A stretch of DNA of 64,000 nt from Anarhynchus alexandrinus (Eukaryota; Chordata; Aves; Charadriiformes; Charadriidae): positions 62,001 through 126,000 of the forward strand of contig VUYV01000400.1 in the NCBI GenBank assembly GCA_008711295.1, read 5' to 3'. Position 1 is the stretch's first letter, and each line of letters begins with the position of its first letter. Positions 37,189 through 50,016 of this stretch are shown here, in pieces. Both the position numbers and the translations under genes were made by a program. Under the pieces are notes generated by a model that was not told the origin of the DNA, ran no database searches, and saw only the letters and a program-made list of their open reading frames with translations.

Positions 37189-40100
37189 CGCAGACACTTA
37201 TCTATTTCAATCAGCTGCTAACAACTGGCCGCTGCCGAGTCCTGGCTCTGCTGGAAGAAGCCTGGAGATGCTGAGAACCTTGGCTTGGACTGGTGCTTGC
37301 AAGTCCTAGAGCCCTGGCTTTCAGCAAGATCCCTAGGATTTATTGAGAGCCACAAACCTGAAAGGTCTAAATAAGGATGCTTCAAAAGGTTAGGAAAAAT
37401 GAAGACTCCTTCAGCCACTTCTAAATTCAAGGTAAATCTGAACTCATGCTGCATTTCAGAAACATTGGAAGAAAGATTTCCTTCCCCTTTCCCCCAGTGC
37501 ATACACTGTTTTAGCTTCCTGCAAGGTAAAAGAAAAAGGGAAATTATGGAAATTGGATAAAAGAAAGCTTGATCTCACAATATTTCCAGCTGACTTTGGC
37601 AGCTTTAAGAATATTGCGTAGGTTGCTGAGCTACTAGATGTACATCCAGCCTGACCCTTTGAAGTGCACACATCTTAAGTTCAAAGTGAGTCAGAGTTTA
37701 ATAAAGTGATTTACTTAAATTGCCCATATTTTGAATTCTCATGGGCCAAACGCCCCATTTAATTTGAATGCCACCAATGAACAGCAATATACTGAAAGCC
37801 TGGAAGAAACTAGAAATCTCCCAAGGCTGAAAGCAAGGACTTACATAACCTAAGAACGACTACATCAACATTTCCTACTTATAACTCATAGCAAAATAAA
37901 AGAAGTTTGCAGGCAAGATAATTAAAGAAAATGTAAGAAAGATAGAAAATACCAGAACCAGTCAACTAGGTGTTTTAGCTGAACTCATTCTCTTGGGCTA
38001 TGATTTATTCTACTGGATGTGCCATTCGCTGGGCTGTCATAGCCCATCCACAGTCAGTGCTGTTTGCCAAATCAAGTCATGCAAAGACCGGACAGAAAAG
38101 GATCACTCACTGTAATACAGTGCATCAATCAAAAGGGTTATTTTCATGGACTTGGTCTCTAATCAAGCAGCAAATCATTCTCCAGTTTTGCTATCAAGGA
38201 CCATTACTTTTAGGAAGTGCTTAATCTGAAAAAAATGCATCTATTTGAAGCTACAGGGCGTCTGGTAAGATATACTGAAGACAGAGGAAATGAAATATGT
38301 GTGACACAATTCACCCTCTCTGTAGCGTTTTATGAATAGCTTATTTGTGGAGAGAGCAGTAAGTTGCTGGCAAGACAGGAGTTTTAGCTTTCTATTTGTC
38401 TAGTTTGTTGAGTTATTACAAAGGTCACTCCTGCACTTCAGTTATCTCGAGTGCCACTTTTGATCGGGGAATTTTCAAATTATATCCAAGGTGCCTCAAA
38501 TATTTGCAAAGGGCTTCAGGGTACATGTGCCTTTTTAATTTAAGTGCCTAGATAAAATTACTGTTACGTCTGCGTGTTAAAGCATTTTCCCATCAAAGTC
38601 GGGTAAGAGCCTATAAAGCCTCAATATGGCACCATCCAAACGTGGCTGTTCCTTCTGCAGGCGAAACATCCCTACGGGATCACGCTGTGCCACCTGAACG
38701 TGCCAGCTGGGTCAGCGCTAGCATGAGAGCCCCATTTACTGCATCCCCCTGGCCTGCCAGCTGTCACGTGGGAAATCCCAACCCAAGGGACCGCATACAC
38801 GTACAACGCAAAGAAACAAGCAGCAATATCAGGGTTGACTTTGAGTCACCCCCAAAACAACTTTATCGCAATTTCACATAACACAGTTAGCATCTTGTGG
38901 ACCTAATAATCCAAATAGCTACATGACGCAGAGAGTGTCATACAGGAGCCCACATCAGCTTTCAGAAGCCAGCAGTGATTGAGGCACAGGGCTTGCACCA
39001 TCTGAAAAATGACTGTTTTCACCTCCTGTGAGTTTTGCTTTCAAGGACAGTTTTTCCGGTGGTCAAAACAGGTCAATATGCCCCCACATACAGAACAGGT
39101 CAGCTTCCTGATGCCTTCTGTGGTGGGAAAACAGGATGGAGTATGGACATAACAGACCTGACAAAGCTTCATGCTGGAACCTCTAAATTCCTGTTTTCAG
39201 CTGCCAGGTGTTGTTCACCATAACACTTTGCTCCAGGAGTGATGCCACTGAAATTTGTGGGGTCACTGCAAAAGCAGACTATTATTTTTTGGAAATACTG
39301 AGAGAAAACCATGCATGCAATGGGGTGAAAGCAACATAGTCCCTTCTCGTACAGATCTTCTCTTCCTCATCCTTTCAGATTTCTTCCACATTTTTAGGGG
39401 AAATGTTTTACTAAAAAGTGTTCTTAACCGCTTTCACAAAGGAAGAAATTTAGTTGCTGCTTAATGAATCCCACCAGTAGCCAATCTTTGCTATACATAA
39501 TGCACAGACCATATAGAATTACTTTGTAATGGCCGTTCAAAATGTGATCGAGATAATGAAACACATGTTAGATGAACGTGTCCTAATGCCTCCTCTCTGC
39601 TGCCAGCCCCTCGCTCTGCCTGCCAGCGCCTGCTAATTCCTAACAGCACGAGGAAACGCCTCTACTAAGTCACCATCAGCTGAGCACATACGTACAGAAA
39701 ACCCCAGAGGAAACCAGGTTTTGGATGTAGCTCTGAGTACAGATAATCAGCAAAGCGTATTTTTCTTTCTCACATATTTGTTTCAATTAGAGCTTATTGA
39801 ATCATCTTCGCAGCCCCGGAGAGGGCTCAAGCAACCACCAGTGCTGCTCAGGAGGTAATTCAGGATGCCGCCTGGAATATTTGTCTTTTTTAATCATCTG
39901 CCACGCACTGCTCTTTTAGGATGTTGTCACTCAGAGACTGAAGAACAAAAAGGAATATTAAAGTGAAAGGGTGTCTGTTTGAATGTGGCAATTCCCTGCA
40001 TAAAAATGAGTCCCATTAATAGGAAAGCCCAACCTATCTCCAGGCAATATTTCAAGTCCTTGTCTGTCTGTAACCTCAGAGGAATTTAATTCCTTTATAT

Positions 40101-40790
40101 TATTTAAATTATACACTAGAGGGAGAAATTACGAGGTACTGGTCATTTAAAATGCTTTCTTTAAAATGTACACTTAAAAGAGCTAGCAGCCCTCCTAACA
40201 GCGATTTCGTCACGGCAGTCTAAAAAAAATGTCTGAATTTATTGGCATTTATAAAGTGTCATTTTGTCCTACAGCCTTTGGTCAGGAAACCAAGGTTTAA
40301 ACAATTGCCCTCGCAGCCTCGTTCACTAATACCCAAGCACGTCAAAACACTAAGTGAAACAACAGCAGACCAAAAAAGGCAAAGGAGTCATATAAGAAGA
40401 CATACACTGCTCATACACTCCTTAGTTCAAAACCTTAACTACGTTCAATGGCTTCCCACTTCTTAAAGTAGTTTGGTGCGTGGTTACTATCTGGTTTGGA
40501 AATCCTGGGGGACTGAATCTTTGTGCCAGCCTTTTATCTCAGTTACCTGCCTGTAAATCCAAAGCAGCTTGCTGATCTCAAAGGTATTATTCCAGTTTAT
40601 AGGTTCGGAGCAGTTCTGCCAAAGCAATGCATACTTTGAAAAAGCCCTTTCTGATTTCAGCCGTGGTTCGAACAAGCTAACTGAAAATCAACTGTACTAT
40701 TAGGAACCATCCCCCCCAAAAAAAAGGTAGGACCACATGTAATGTACATGCCTAGTAACTAAATATTTGTTGCAACACTACATTCAATTA

Positions 40791-40805
40791 TTTTTTTTTT
40801 TTTTT
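40791..40805 (+). repeat. T15 homopolymer
   Basis: Fifteen T residues in AT-rich intron, with nothing recognisable attached. Confidence 0.8.
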
Positions 40806-41253
40806 CTGAAGTAAGTGCCTATTTCTCTTATTTTACACTCCTGCCCGAAACAGGTCTGAAATCCATGGCAGGTTCAGCAATCTATTAACCATACACCATC
40901 ATAAAACTAGAATGCCATTAATGCTAAGCTTTAAAAATTTCTTTCTTCTCAAAACAGCAGGGAAAAAATCCATGTCCTGAAATGGTATAAAACACCTGTG
41001 TAAGAGATTGGTCCAAAAGGATTTTAAAAAGAAGAAAACCCACCACAATCAAGGAGCTAATATCTTCTGGCTTGCCCACACATATGTGCACTAAAAATAC
41101 TCTCTTCTCTGAAAGTGAGGCTGTGGAGAATTTCCAGCAAGTACATGTACCATTTTAGGGTCAAATACGTAGTTTAATTTTATGTGGGGCATATTTAAGC
41201 AAAAGGCCACATTCAGAAGGGGATTCGGGCATCACTTGGAGAAAGAAAAGAGC

Positions 41254-41348
41254 CAGAGAGTTAAATCTCTGTAGAGCAGAACATGCATTTGAGAAGCAGA
41301 TGACCCAAGTTCACATCCCTTCTGTCTCTGGATAGCTGTGTAGCACAC
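41254..41348 (+). mobile_element. Old tRNA-derived SINE, MIR-like (relic)
   Basis: CCAAGTTCACATCCCTTCTG lies at the B-box position and is followed by TCTCTGGATAGCTGTGTAGC. This closely follows the MIR/CORE-SINE order of GGTTCGAATCC, GCTCTGCCACTTACTAGCTGTGTGAC. The A-box side (GAGAGTTAAATCTCTGTAGA) is weaker. An ATTT-rich stretch at 41362-41387 lies just beyond. This is the best of the three SINE relics, but the family name needs an alignment. Confidence 0.55.
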
Positions 41349-42571
41349 AGAAGGTGGATGCTATTTATTTATTTCCTTATTTATTGGAACAGTTCCACTT
41401 TCTATAAAGCACGCGCTCACTGGAGCAGGAATCCACATTGCTCCCTTCCCAGCTCTACCACAGGCGGCATGAAGACTTAGTCTTTTTCTGCTCTGGTGAG
41501 TATTTTTAGTACTTCATAACAAAACACCTTCAGGGGTAATGGTTGAGAGCAACCATGCCGGTGCTCAAGGCACAGTCCTGCGAGAGCTGCGGGGGTGAGC
41601 ATCCACCTTGAGTCGTTCAGGATGAGGACACGGACCTGCTCCTCCTCCTCCTGCTGTCATGAGTTCCTCTGACAGGTTGGCAAATGGTGCTTGAGCATCC
41701 ACTTTCCAGAAGAAAAATCCAAACGTGAACCATTCCCAATACTTCTGAATTGTTTTCTTCAGTTTTCAGCCTGGTTTTCTAAGGATTATATGATGCTACA
41801 ACGTGCCTGCCTCTCCAGCTGCCCTCAAGGGGCTGTCTTAAAGGCACTTTCAGCCTGCTGGGCACTTTCAGTTAAATGTGAGGCCGCAGAGTAGAGAGCT
41901 CAAAGGCACCGCGATGGTCATGCAGAGGAGAAGATGGTGAATCCGCACCAGTGAGAGGAGCCAGAAAGGGGAAGGAGAAGAGAGCAACAGTCTTTTTCAG
42001 TTCTTGGACAGAAGAAAAGCTTCAGTGGAAACGTGTGTTACTAAACAACAGAGCATCCTCACGGGAGAAAAGCTTTGGCTGAGAAGTGGATTCTCTGGTG
42101 CCTACTAAGGGATGCACACACATTGCAGCTGCAGCATAATTCAGTTAAAAGCCAATCAACCAAGAGACACGCATCCATTGGAAAGCAGGCATCATTAGTT
42201 TGGCTGCTCGTGGAGCTATTTGCTTATTAGCTGAGACAGCACCTCTCTCCACGGTATGCTGCGGGAAAAAATAATCCAACGTGGAAGAGCATCTTATTTT
42301 TCTAAACCTAGGAGCACCTACGTTTAGTAGTGAAGCACAACCTGAGAAGCAAATACAATGAGTAAAAGAAAAAAAATTTAGTCTACCTTTTCCACAATTA
42401 AAACTGAAATGAGATAATACTGGAAACAGTTGACTTCACCAGGCTAAAAATTGAACTCGTCTAGTTCTCTATGTCAGTAAAAATAAATATAAGGCCTCTG
42501 CACCGCACTTTTCAATGTAAAAATGTATTTTGTTTGTTCTGAAGGATTCTAAATACTATCTGATTTCTGAA
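41349..42571 (-). other. SH3RF3 upstream intron, part 5
   Basis: Unique-looking sequence, apart from the ATTT-rich 41362-41387 and a short CTC-rich run near 41640-41655. No exon or known repeat seen. Confidence 0.65.
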
Positions 42572-42711
42572 AAAAATCCACTATTTAAAGCTTAATTTCA
42601 TTTCTCAGTGTTTAAGTTTCAGGGCTTTCTCTGCCAATGCTTTATACTACTGTGTTAAAGGTCTCTTAGTTTTTTTTTTTAAATACAAATAAAGCTTTTT
42701 CTGTTCTGCTT
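42572..42711 (+). repeat. 140-bp direct duplication, copy 1
   Basis: It is followed, after a single N (42712), by a second 140-bp copy. The first 70 or so and the last 30 or so bases are identical between copies. All differences (about eight substitutions or small shifts) fall in the middle around a T run. See findings for why an assembly artefact is likely. Confidence 0.95.
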
Positions 42712-42712
42712 N
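42712..42712. other. Ambiguous base (N) at a duplication junction
   Basis: The single N sits exactly between the two 140-bp copies, so it probably marks a minimal gap where two contig ends failed to merge. Confidence 0.9.
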
Positions 42713-42852
42713 AAAAATCCACTATTTAAAGCTTAATTTCATTTCTCAGTGTTTAAGTTTCAGGGCTTTCTCTGCCAATGCCTTATAACACAGTGTTAAA
42801 GGCCTCTTTAGTATTTTTTTTAAATACAAATAAAGCTTTTTCTGTTCTGCTT
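42713..42852 (+). repeat. 140-bp direct duplication, copy 2
   Basis: This is the second copy, the same length as the first, and it continues into unique sequence at 42853. Each copy carries ATTTAAAGCTTAATTTC near its start and AAATAAAGCTTTTTCTG near its end. Confidence 0.95.
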
Positions 42853-43842
42853 CTAATACTGATGCACAGGCAGTGTATTTGTGTATTGTAGGAGCTATGT
42901 GAACTGAACTGGATTTTAGTTGCTCACTTTAAAGATGTTAGCATGTTGTTTTATGTCTAAACCAGAGTTTTTTACCCAAGGGAAGTCTGTACACCAACAG
43001 CTCATTTTCTCTAACCATTCTCTCTTCTAAGGTTCACAGACACACCATGCTCATATTTATGTCTGTTAATGAAGTTGACTCCAGCCCTTTATGTTTTCAA
43101 ACTTCTTAGCACAAGCAAAGGCCTTTAAAAATCCACAAGGAATAGAGATCTGATCCTTTCAGAATAAAAACAGGAGAAGCACTCTCTGCCCAAGTATGCA
43201 TACAAGTAAGTGTTTTAAGAAGGTAAAAACTACCCCCAAAATAAATGGGGGAGTTGACTTGAAACATTAGATAAAGAAATTAGCACAACTGTGAGAAACA
43301 TGGAGGATCTGTTTCCAGAAATGAATCGCAACCGTATTAAAGTCTGAAAGCATCACCAAATGTTATGAGGAACCCCAAATATCCACAGCAATTTTTCCTG
43401 TGTAGGTAATACAACATTTCTCGATAACTCTGTTTCTCTGCGCAACCATAAACAAGCGTCTTTCCCCAGCTTTGTTCTCTAACGGCGCAGTAAAAGCTCA
43501 CGATAAAGCAATGCTGTTTTCCCCGGAGCACACTGTATGCTTAGCACTCTCTACTCCTCCGGCTCTCCAAGATTTCTCATTTATAAATTACAGAGGTTTA
43601 GTCTGAGAAGCTCAGCTATACGGCGTTGAGGGAAACTTCCCTTCCTCTTGGCAAAATACGACTTGCGCGTATACACGCACGTAGCTCAAGCTGAACTCCT
43701 CATGCTTCAGGAATTTGGAGTCGGTGGGACCAAGCTGCACTTTGGGCTGCGACAGAAAGGTTTGTGCACAAGCCCATGATTAGCTGAGGCTTTCATTTGG
43801 TTTTCACATCACTAAACTTAAAAACCCTGAAAATTAAAAAAA

Positions 43843-43843
43843 N
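43843..43843. other. Ambiguous base (N) in an A-rich run
   Basis: The N interrupts a run of about 15 A residues, most likely a homopolymer sequencing ambiguity. Confidence 0.9.
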
Positions 43844-46814
43844 AAAAAAAAGGAAAAGAAAAAATTGCAAAAACATTTCGGGGGAAAAAACTGAAAGCAA
43901 GCTGACAAAATGCCCTCTTTTTTTTTTTCTTCCCAGCAGTACAAATCCCAGCTGATCAAGCTGGAATGACTCAGAGGGAAGGTCCCACATTCTTCTCACA
44001 GTTATGAATGGGTAAGTCTCAAGTACTGCCTTGGGCTCTACTTGGATGGAGCACCAAAAGGGTAAATGTTTATTTAAGCCTATGTCAAACACTTTGAATT
44101 TTTTCAGTATACAAAGCTGAGCTAGAATGTCATGAGTAAGTGAATACTGGGACATTATGGTATTTCCTCCTCTGCTGAAAAGGCATTTCATTTTAGAAAT
44201 ACGGTTTTGGTTCTGATTAAACTTGGGCACAAATTCAGGCCAGTGCTTTATTTATGAATAAGAATATTTCCACTCCTTGAAGTTAAGCCATGGACCTTTA
44301 AAAAAACACAATTGCCCCAAACCAGGGCTGCCACCGATGCTAGCTGCTGCGAGGGTGGGAAAGCCTGCCTCTGAGTGGGCTGCTTGGTCCACCGGGCAGG
44401 AACAGCTTCTGAAAGCTGAAGAGGCTCTCGAGAAAACCTCACTGAGCGAGCGAGACAGACACGCGGGAGGGCGGGGTGATGTCTGAGATGCCAGAGAAGG
44501 GCTATCATGAAACAACCAGCTCTGGAGGCCAGAGAGAAGCTGGTGAGTACACAGGAGCTGCTTGTCCCTTCTGTCTCTGCCCACTAATCCATTAATGGTT
44601 ATGGATTGTTATTCCACAACAGAGCTCTACTTCAGCGACTGCCTTGTCTTCTACATGCCAATACACCCGTACTGCACCAGGTTTCTCATTCTCTATCCTA
44701 CATACCCTGCTCAAATGTTTTCCATTCCTAAGAACAATCCTTTGAGGCCAAGAGAAGACTTACACCCAGACCTCCTTCCACTTTCACTTTGATTGCCTGA
44801 ATGACAGTCTTCCAGTAATTAGGAAGTCATAAATACTTTTCTTCCAAATTTCAGTGCCTATAGAGAAAAAATGCTTAGTGTTATAGGACTCCTTCTTCAT
44901 AAATTAAGCTAATGTCAACTCTGGAGTGCTCTTACAAAGACAGAAGAAACCTCTCTGTCTTCCATCATGTAGTGACTTTCATCAAAACTACCAACCTGCT
45001 TAGCCATTTCCCAACTGAACAGACACAAGTTTTCCCCAGTTAATATTCCACCGATTAGGGATTCATGCAGGAACAGTCATCTGAGTAATGCACATCTCAA
45101 ATAAAACATTTTAAAATCCTACCATGACTGTTTCTGTGATGAGTGTGTCTCCACCACACACCTAAGCAGCTTCAGGAAAGAGTTCACCTTCAGCTATATC
45201 TAAGGGCCAAGATTAACAAATGAAGGATCAAATCTCCTTCCCAGAAAGAAAAAACCCCACAGCCTTTTCTAAAAAAGTTGTTCAGACAAATGCTCCAATT
45301 CCTGTTCAAATAGTTTATTTATTTTTAAGTTCGTGTAAGGTGACAAACAGCCAGCTTCAGGAACGGAAACTTGCTCTTTGGACAGGCTGAGAAGGCAGTG
45401 GTGCGACAGGGTCAGCAACAGCCCTCGTGCCTGGCCGCATCCATGGGCTTCAGGTCTTCCCCTCTCACGTTGTGACACAGTGAATCCCACCTCACCACCA
45501 CCTTTTTGCTATCAGTGTATTAGTGCTTTTGGAATTAGGCTGTATGTTCCTTAGGGCAGAGGTTTCCCTAATTTACCTATGAAGTACCAGCTGCTTGGCA
45601 CTGACAAAAGTAGGGGAACGGATGCGTAATAAATTGTGCTCTGAGGTCATCTGAAAGGTGTCAGTCGAAGCACAAGAAGTCCATCCATGTGTATCAATGA
45701 GGCTGCGGTGAGTGATACCCAGGTTTGCTGAACAAGGGAAAATAATCAACAAGGACATTCAGCTTTTACAGCTCACTGATTAAAGACCAATACATTTATG
45801 AACTGCCCAATGACAAAAGCAAATCACTACAGAGCTGTTTAAGTGCAAAACTCCCTGGGGAAAACAGACACTGCACCAACAGAAGTCGCACAGGCAGATG
45901 CCAGACCTACAAACCCCCAAGGAACAGGCAACGCCAGCACCCACCATCCTGACTGGGTGCAGATGAGGTGACCTAATGCCCACTGATGTGGCCAGGCACA
46001 ATCCCCTTTGTCCTCCTCTGCTCTACCTTTTCTTTAACCCTCACTCCCTCCATACCCATCTTAGTACTGAACTGGTTCAAGCTCCCAGTCCAGTGGAAAA
46101 CTCTTTGCTTTGCTTTGGGTGAGTTTTCCAGATGAGTGCGCTGGCTCAGCTGGGTCATGTAACTGCAACCCAAAAGTGGGTGGCAAAGCCGGCATGGCAG
46201 AAGGCCCAGCTGGAGGGCTGTGGCGCTCACGGTGATAGCCCTCCATGCCAATGGTGCTGCAAAGCCCTGTGCTCTGCCCAGGAGCAGGTCGAGATAGTTC
46301 CTGAGCACCAGGAGATCTTGAACAAGAAGTGCTCAAAGGTGATCCAGAAGAAAGGTGATGTGCAGAAGGAGGAACGCCAAGTTCAGCACCTTGCTCCCAA
46401 AGGGAAAGCTGCCAGCCTGGACAACATGACCAAGCAGACAGCTATATGAGAGAGGGCAAGCAATGAGCATTCGGTGTAAGATAGACCGAGTCCAGGAGAA
46501 GCAAATAAAGGTCTGCCAGTCAGCTAAAACACCAAATAAAATCCCAGAGTCCTGTTCAAAAACCCCAAAAGGGTGACCAGAAAGAGATGACCACAGAAAA
46601 GTGTAACACCAGGACAAGTCTGGGCATCGTCACTTTCTACTTATCCTCCCCGTTGGGTCCCTTTTGTTTATCACATAGGACAGAGGCTGATTGTCTCCAC
46701 TCTCCAAACCCTTCACAAGCTATTTTTCATTCAGTTTTAAGCAGGACTGGTAGTGCTGAGCTCCCAGTGTATTCGCGGTGACGGCAATGAAACACTCCAG
46801 CAGAAATTAACACT

Positions 46815-46837
46815 GGGGGCGGGGACAGGGGGTGGGG
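46815..46837 (+). promoter_or_regulatory. Canonical G-quadruplex motif
   Basis: Four G runs (5, 4, 5 and 4) with loops C, ACA and T on the plus strand fit the G3+N1-7 rule with very short loops, which favours stability. The plus strand is the template for SH3RF3, so a quadruplex would form in DNA and not in the pre-mRNA. Confidence 0.7.
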
Positions 46838-49800
46838 AAGAGAGACAATGGGTGTTTGAAAGAGCTTCTTTTCTCAATCTACAAAGAGAAGAGGAGAGTA
46901 ATGTGCCATCTGTGTCGGCTCAGAGTGCATTCGCTGGGTATGACCTCTCAATGATATTAAATGGACGCGATATTTTCAGTTTACACATTCCCACTTTTTG
47001 TGATGGTTCAGAAAATCCCCCACAGCCTCATGAAAGTTATTTTGCTGCCGTGCAATTTATGCAATTTAACGGCAATCCAGTGAGCTTTCCACGAGCCAAA
47101 ACAATAACACCGCCATTTGCCAGTCAGAATAATATTCTTTATGCCCTTGGTAAGTCCATCAATGTATTCAAAGATAGAGTTTGGAGGCAAAAATGCCATA
47201 TCCCAAACTTTGCGTGCACAAGTACCAGTCACTTTTACAGTACCACCATCTGTTTTTCCGCATACAGGCATTACAACTTCCAGAAGCCCACTAAAACATT
47301 AAGCCACTAAACTTCCTCAATAGCTTTGGACCATCTGCTTTTTCATCCCAAAGGTTTACCTCCCCACCTTCTACATTTTTTCTTTAGCTAAGGATCAGAA
47401 GAAAAAAAAAAATTGTCCTGAGTAAGGACTGTGCCTCTTCCAGCACATACAGGTTCATGGGTACAGTTGCAACAGCCTAAAAATATTATCTTGGACAAAG
47501 TGTGATTAAATACCATGTTTTCACAACTACACATAAGGGAAACGTGACACATGATGCTTCTGGAAACACACGCAAAGGCTCAGAAGAACATTATAGTGGA
47601 TTCCCAAGGAATTTATCAACAAAGACTTTTTCTCTTATTTATTCCTTTAGCAACAATCTATCTTAAAGGATGGCATAAGAATGCGTAGACCCCATGGCGT
47701 CTAGAGAGAAAACAGATCTTTGTTTGTATACTTCCTAATACAATTTAGATCCCTGGTGATAAATATCTTATGGATTATCCCTTTTTATGCCTGAGTTCAC
47801 TGCACTTTCCCACTGAGAAAATATTCTGTCAATCACTGTAGGTCCTGCTTCCTCTTTGTTGCATGTCTTCCACAGTGCCAAATCCAGAACTAACAACTTA
47901 CAGCAGGCAGAACAGATGGGCACACAACTGCCCTGAGCTATGGACATGCTGTGAACTATTTTTAACAAATAATAAAAAAAAAATTATTATGAATGGTTTA
48001 TAAGGAGGTTTTCTGGGCCTGCCTCATGTAAAAGGTGAAGCAGTCACCACAGTCTCTTCCAGCCGTACAACGAAGGTCTGCAATTAAGATGGTACCTTCA
48101 GGGACAGCTCAGGTTAACTTACATTTAAGTATACTTAAGAGCTGGTTATCAGTGCCCTGCTGAGTCCCCAGAAGTCCTGCACCTAAAAATACTCGCAGGA
48201 TCTTGGGACTCCCACTGCGTACATCAGCCAAGGAGCCTCACCACCGGCAGTGCGGCACCCAGCACCGCCACGGCCCCCGTCCAGCTTTCCTGGCTACACA
48301 GAGGGCCTTGGGCTTCTCCGAGTCTGGTGCTAAATCCCAGTAATCCCAGTAATTTGGCTGGAGGGAGCACAGACCCCAAGGAAACATGGGTAGCCAAAGC
48401 CTCGCTCAACGACAAGCCAGTTTTGCTCCAGCAGACATCAGCCTGGAAGCAGCTGACCCAAATGTTGCCTCTGTGCGTGTACTGGTATAATTTTCAAGGT
48501 ATGAATATTGTATGCATGAGCAGGTATGAAATGCATTTTTATTTCCAGTACTTGTTTTTTAACACCATCTTAGCTTCCTGAAGCCGCAGCACTTTCCCCG
48601 CATATAAACTGTGTAAATGTCAGATTTATATTCAAAGAATCTGAAAATAAGAATCATTTGCTACCAACACTCAAATCGAATGGTTGGGAAGGTAAAAAAA
48701 AGAGAAAGAAAAACATATCAAGTATCTTACGGAGCACAAAAAGCAAGCAAGCAATGGTATAAACAAAATGATAGCAGGAAAAGATCTAACGACTCTTTGG
48801 GAAGTAAGATTTTCTGTGTACCACATGAAGATATTGATATAAAAGACTGTCTGTGTAAATCAGACTAGAGAAAACGGTGCTCCTGTGTCTGGAGAGTCAG
48901 TGCATTAAGGATTAGATGTGACTTGGTAAAATTAGAAAGCTTCTCCAAATTCATTCTGTTAAATTTCTCATCACTATTGCACAGAGGTAATTAAAACTGG
49001 TGAGAGTTCTTATATATGCTTATTGGCTTCCAGCTTCCCAATACTTTTTTTGCTTTATATTGCTAGGCCATTTCTTTCTCTTGTGCCAGAGATTTATCAA
49101 CTCCTTTAAAAAAAGAAAGGCTAAAAAAGGCAATACAATCCCCCAGACAGGTTGTTTAACACATGCTTTGCTTAATTGATTGGAAAAACCTAGTAATTTC
49201 TCGACTTAGACAATATAACTTCTCTAATGCCTCTACTGTTTATTACAAAGTGAGACAGAACAAGGGATGGGTGCCACTGCAGAACATGCCACCTTTGGGG
49301 CAGCGCTGGATGCAGAAGCTCACTGCTGACCCCCAACCACTGCTCCCCCCTCACGCCACCATCTGCTGCCCCTCCAGGTTGTGCCGTGCTGTCGAGCTGC
49401 ACCGATCACCCGAGTGATCCCACGTGAAAACAGACATCTCAAAATACACCCTAAAAATGGCAGCTCCAGAGGATGCAGCCATCCCTCTGCACGCCAGCTC
49501 CCTCCTGGGGACGGCCCCCCAGCCCGGGCAGGGGACCAGGACACGAGGGTGGTGCCAACCGAGCAGACTGCATGCGCCTGGGCAGTTTCACACCTGCCAA
49601 AAGCCCACCAAACATCTGCGGAGATGGCCCCCATCTTCCCGACTGACCCCCTTTCCTTTGTCCAGCCCTGTCTCTTTTGTACTCTGGAGCGCAATCAGCC
49701 CCTTCAAGGATTTAGTCGGACTAAAATCATAATCCTTTTTCTCCTTTCAGTTTTGTTTTGTTGCGCTGTTTTTCAAGTGGATTATCATGAGAGGGAGGTC

Positions 49801-49980
49801 TGTTATGAGTGCCAGTACCTCACAGGGATGCGATAACCCAGTTATCAGCTGCTCACTCTTATTCTAAGAATTTGCATGAGCAAAAAAATGCAAGGCGTTA
49901 TTCACTGCTGCAAACATGAAATTGTTTCCTCTAGCCACATCAGAATAGGAGAAGTATTTCCATGTTCAAATGGAAACTAA

Positions 49981-50016
49981 CTTGTTTTAACTAATTTTAA
50001 CTTGTTTTAACTAATG
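49981..50016 (+). repeat. 20-bp tandem repeat, about 1.8 copies
   Basis: The unit CTTGTTTTAACTAATTTTAA is followed by a second partial copy. The unit is itself built from TTTTAACT-like halves. Confidence 0.75.

Larger units (their letters stand above)
23264..41253 (-). other. SH3RF3 upstream intron, part 4
   Basis: There is no confirmed exon in this 18 kb. It holds a G-rich tract (25430-25447), a GC-rich stretch with a two-copy 18-bp repeat (26640-27010), an A16 run (27407-27422), a CpG-rich patch (28998-29170, candidate first exon), an ambiguous base at 30254 and T-rich tracts at 37165-37188 and 40791-40805. No transposon was recognised. Confidence 0.7.

Noticed and set aside
40655..40680. 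B-box-like GGTTCGAAC, possible tRNA gene
   Set aside because: There is no A-box at the right distance and no cloverleaf stems. The same holds for GGTTCGAAGG near 53012.
43793..44230. 145-codon minus-strand frame
   Set aside because: It runs through an A-rich run containing an N and ends in a Phe-rich low-complexity tail, with no recognisable domain.
44248..44584. GC-rich minus-strand frame as an extra exon
   Set aside because: No good acceptor-donor pair in a consistent phase and no homology.
46132..46449. 105-codon plus-strand frame with a Lys/Gln-rich end, considered as a processed pseudogene
   Set aside because: I could not match it to any known protein, and there is no poly-A tail or flanking direct repeat. 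Both strands are open here, which suggests chance.
46753..47310. 185-codon plus-strand frame as a gene
   Set aside because: Its start is GTG, not ATG, no domain is visible, and it passes through the G-quadruplex tract. Kept only as a low-interest composition finding.
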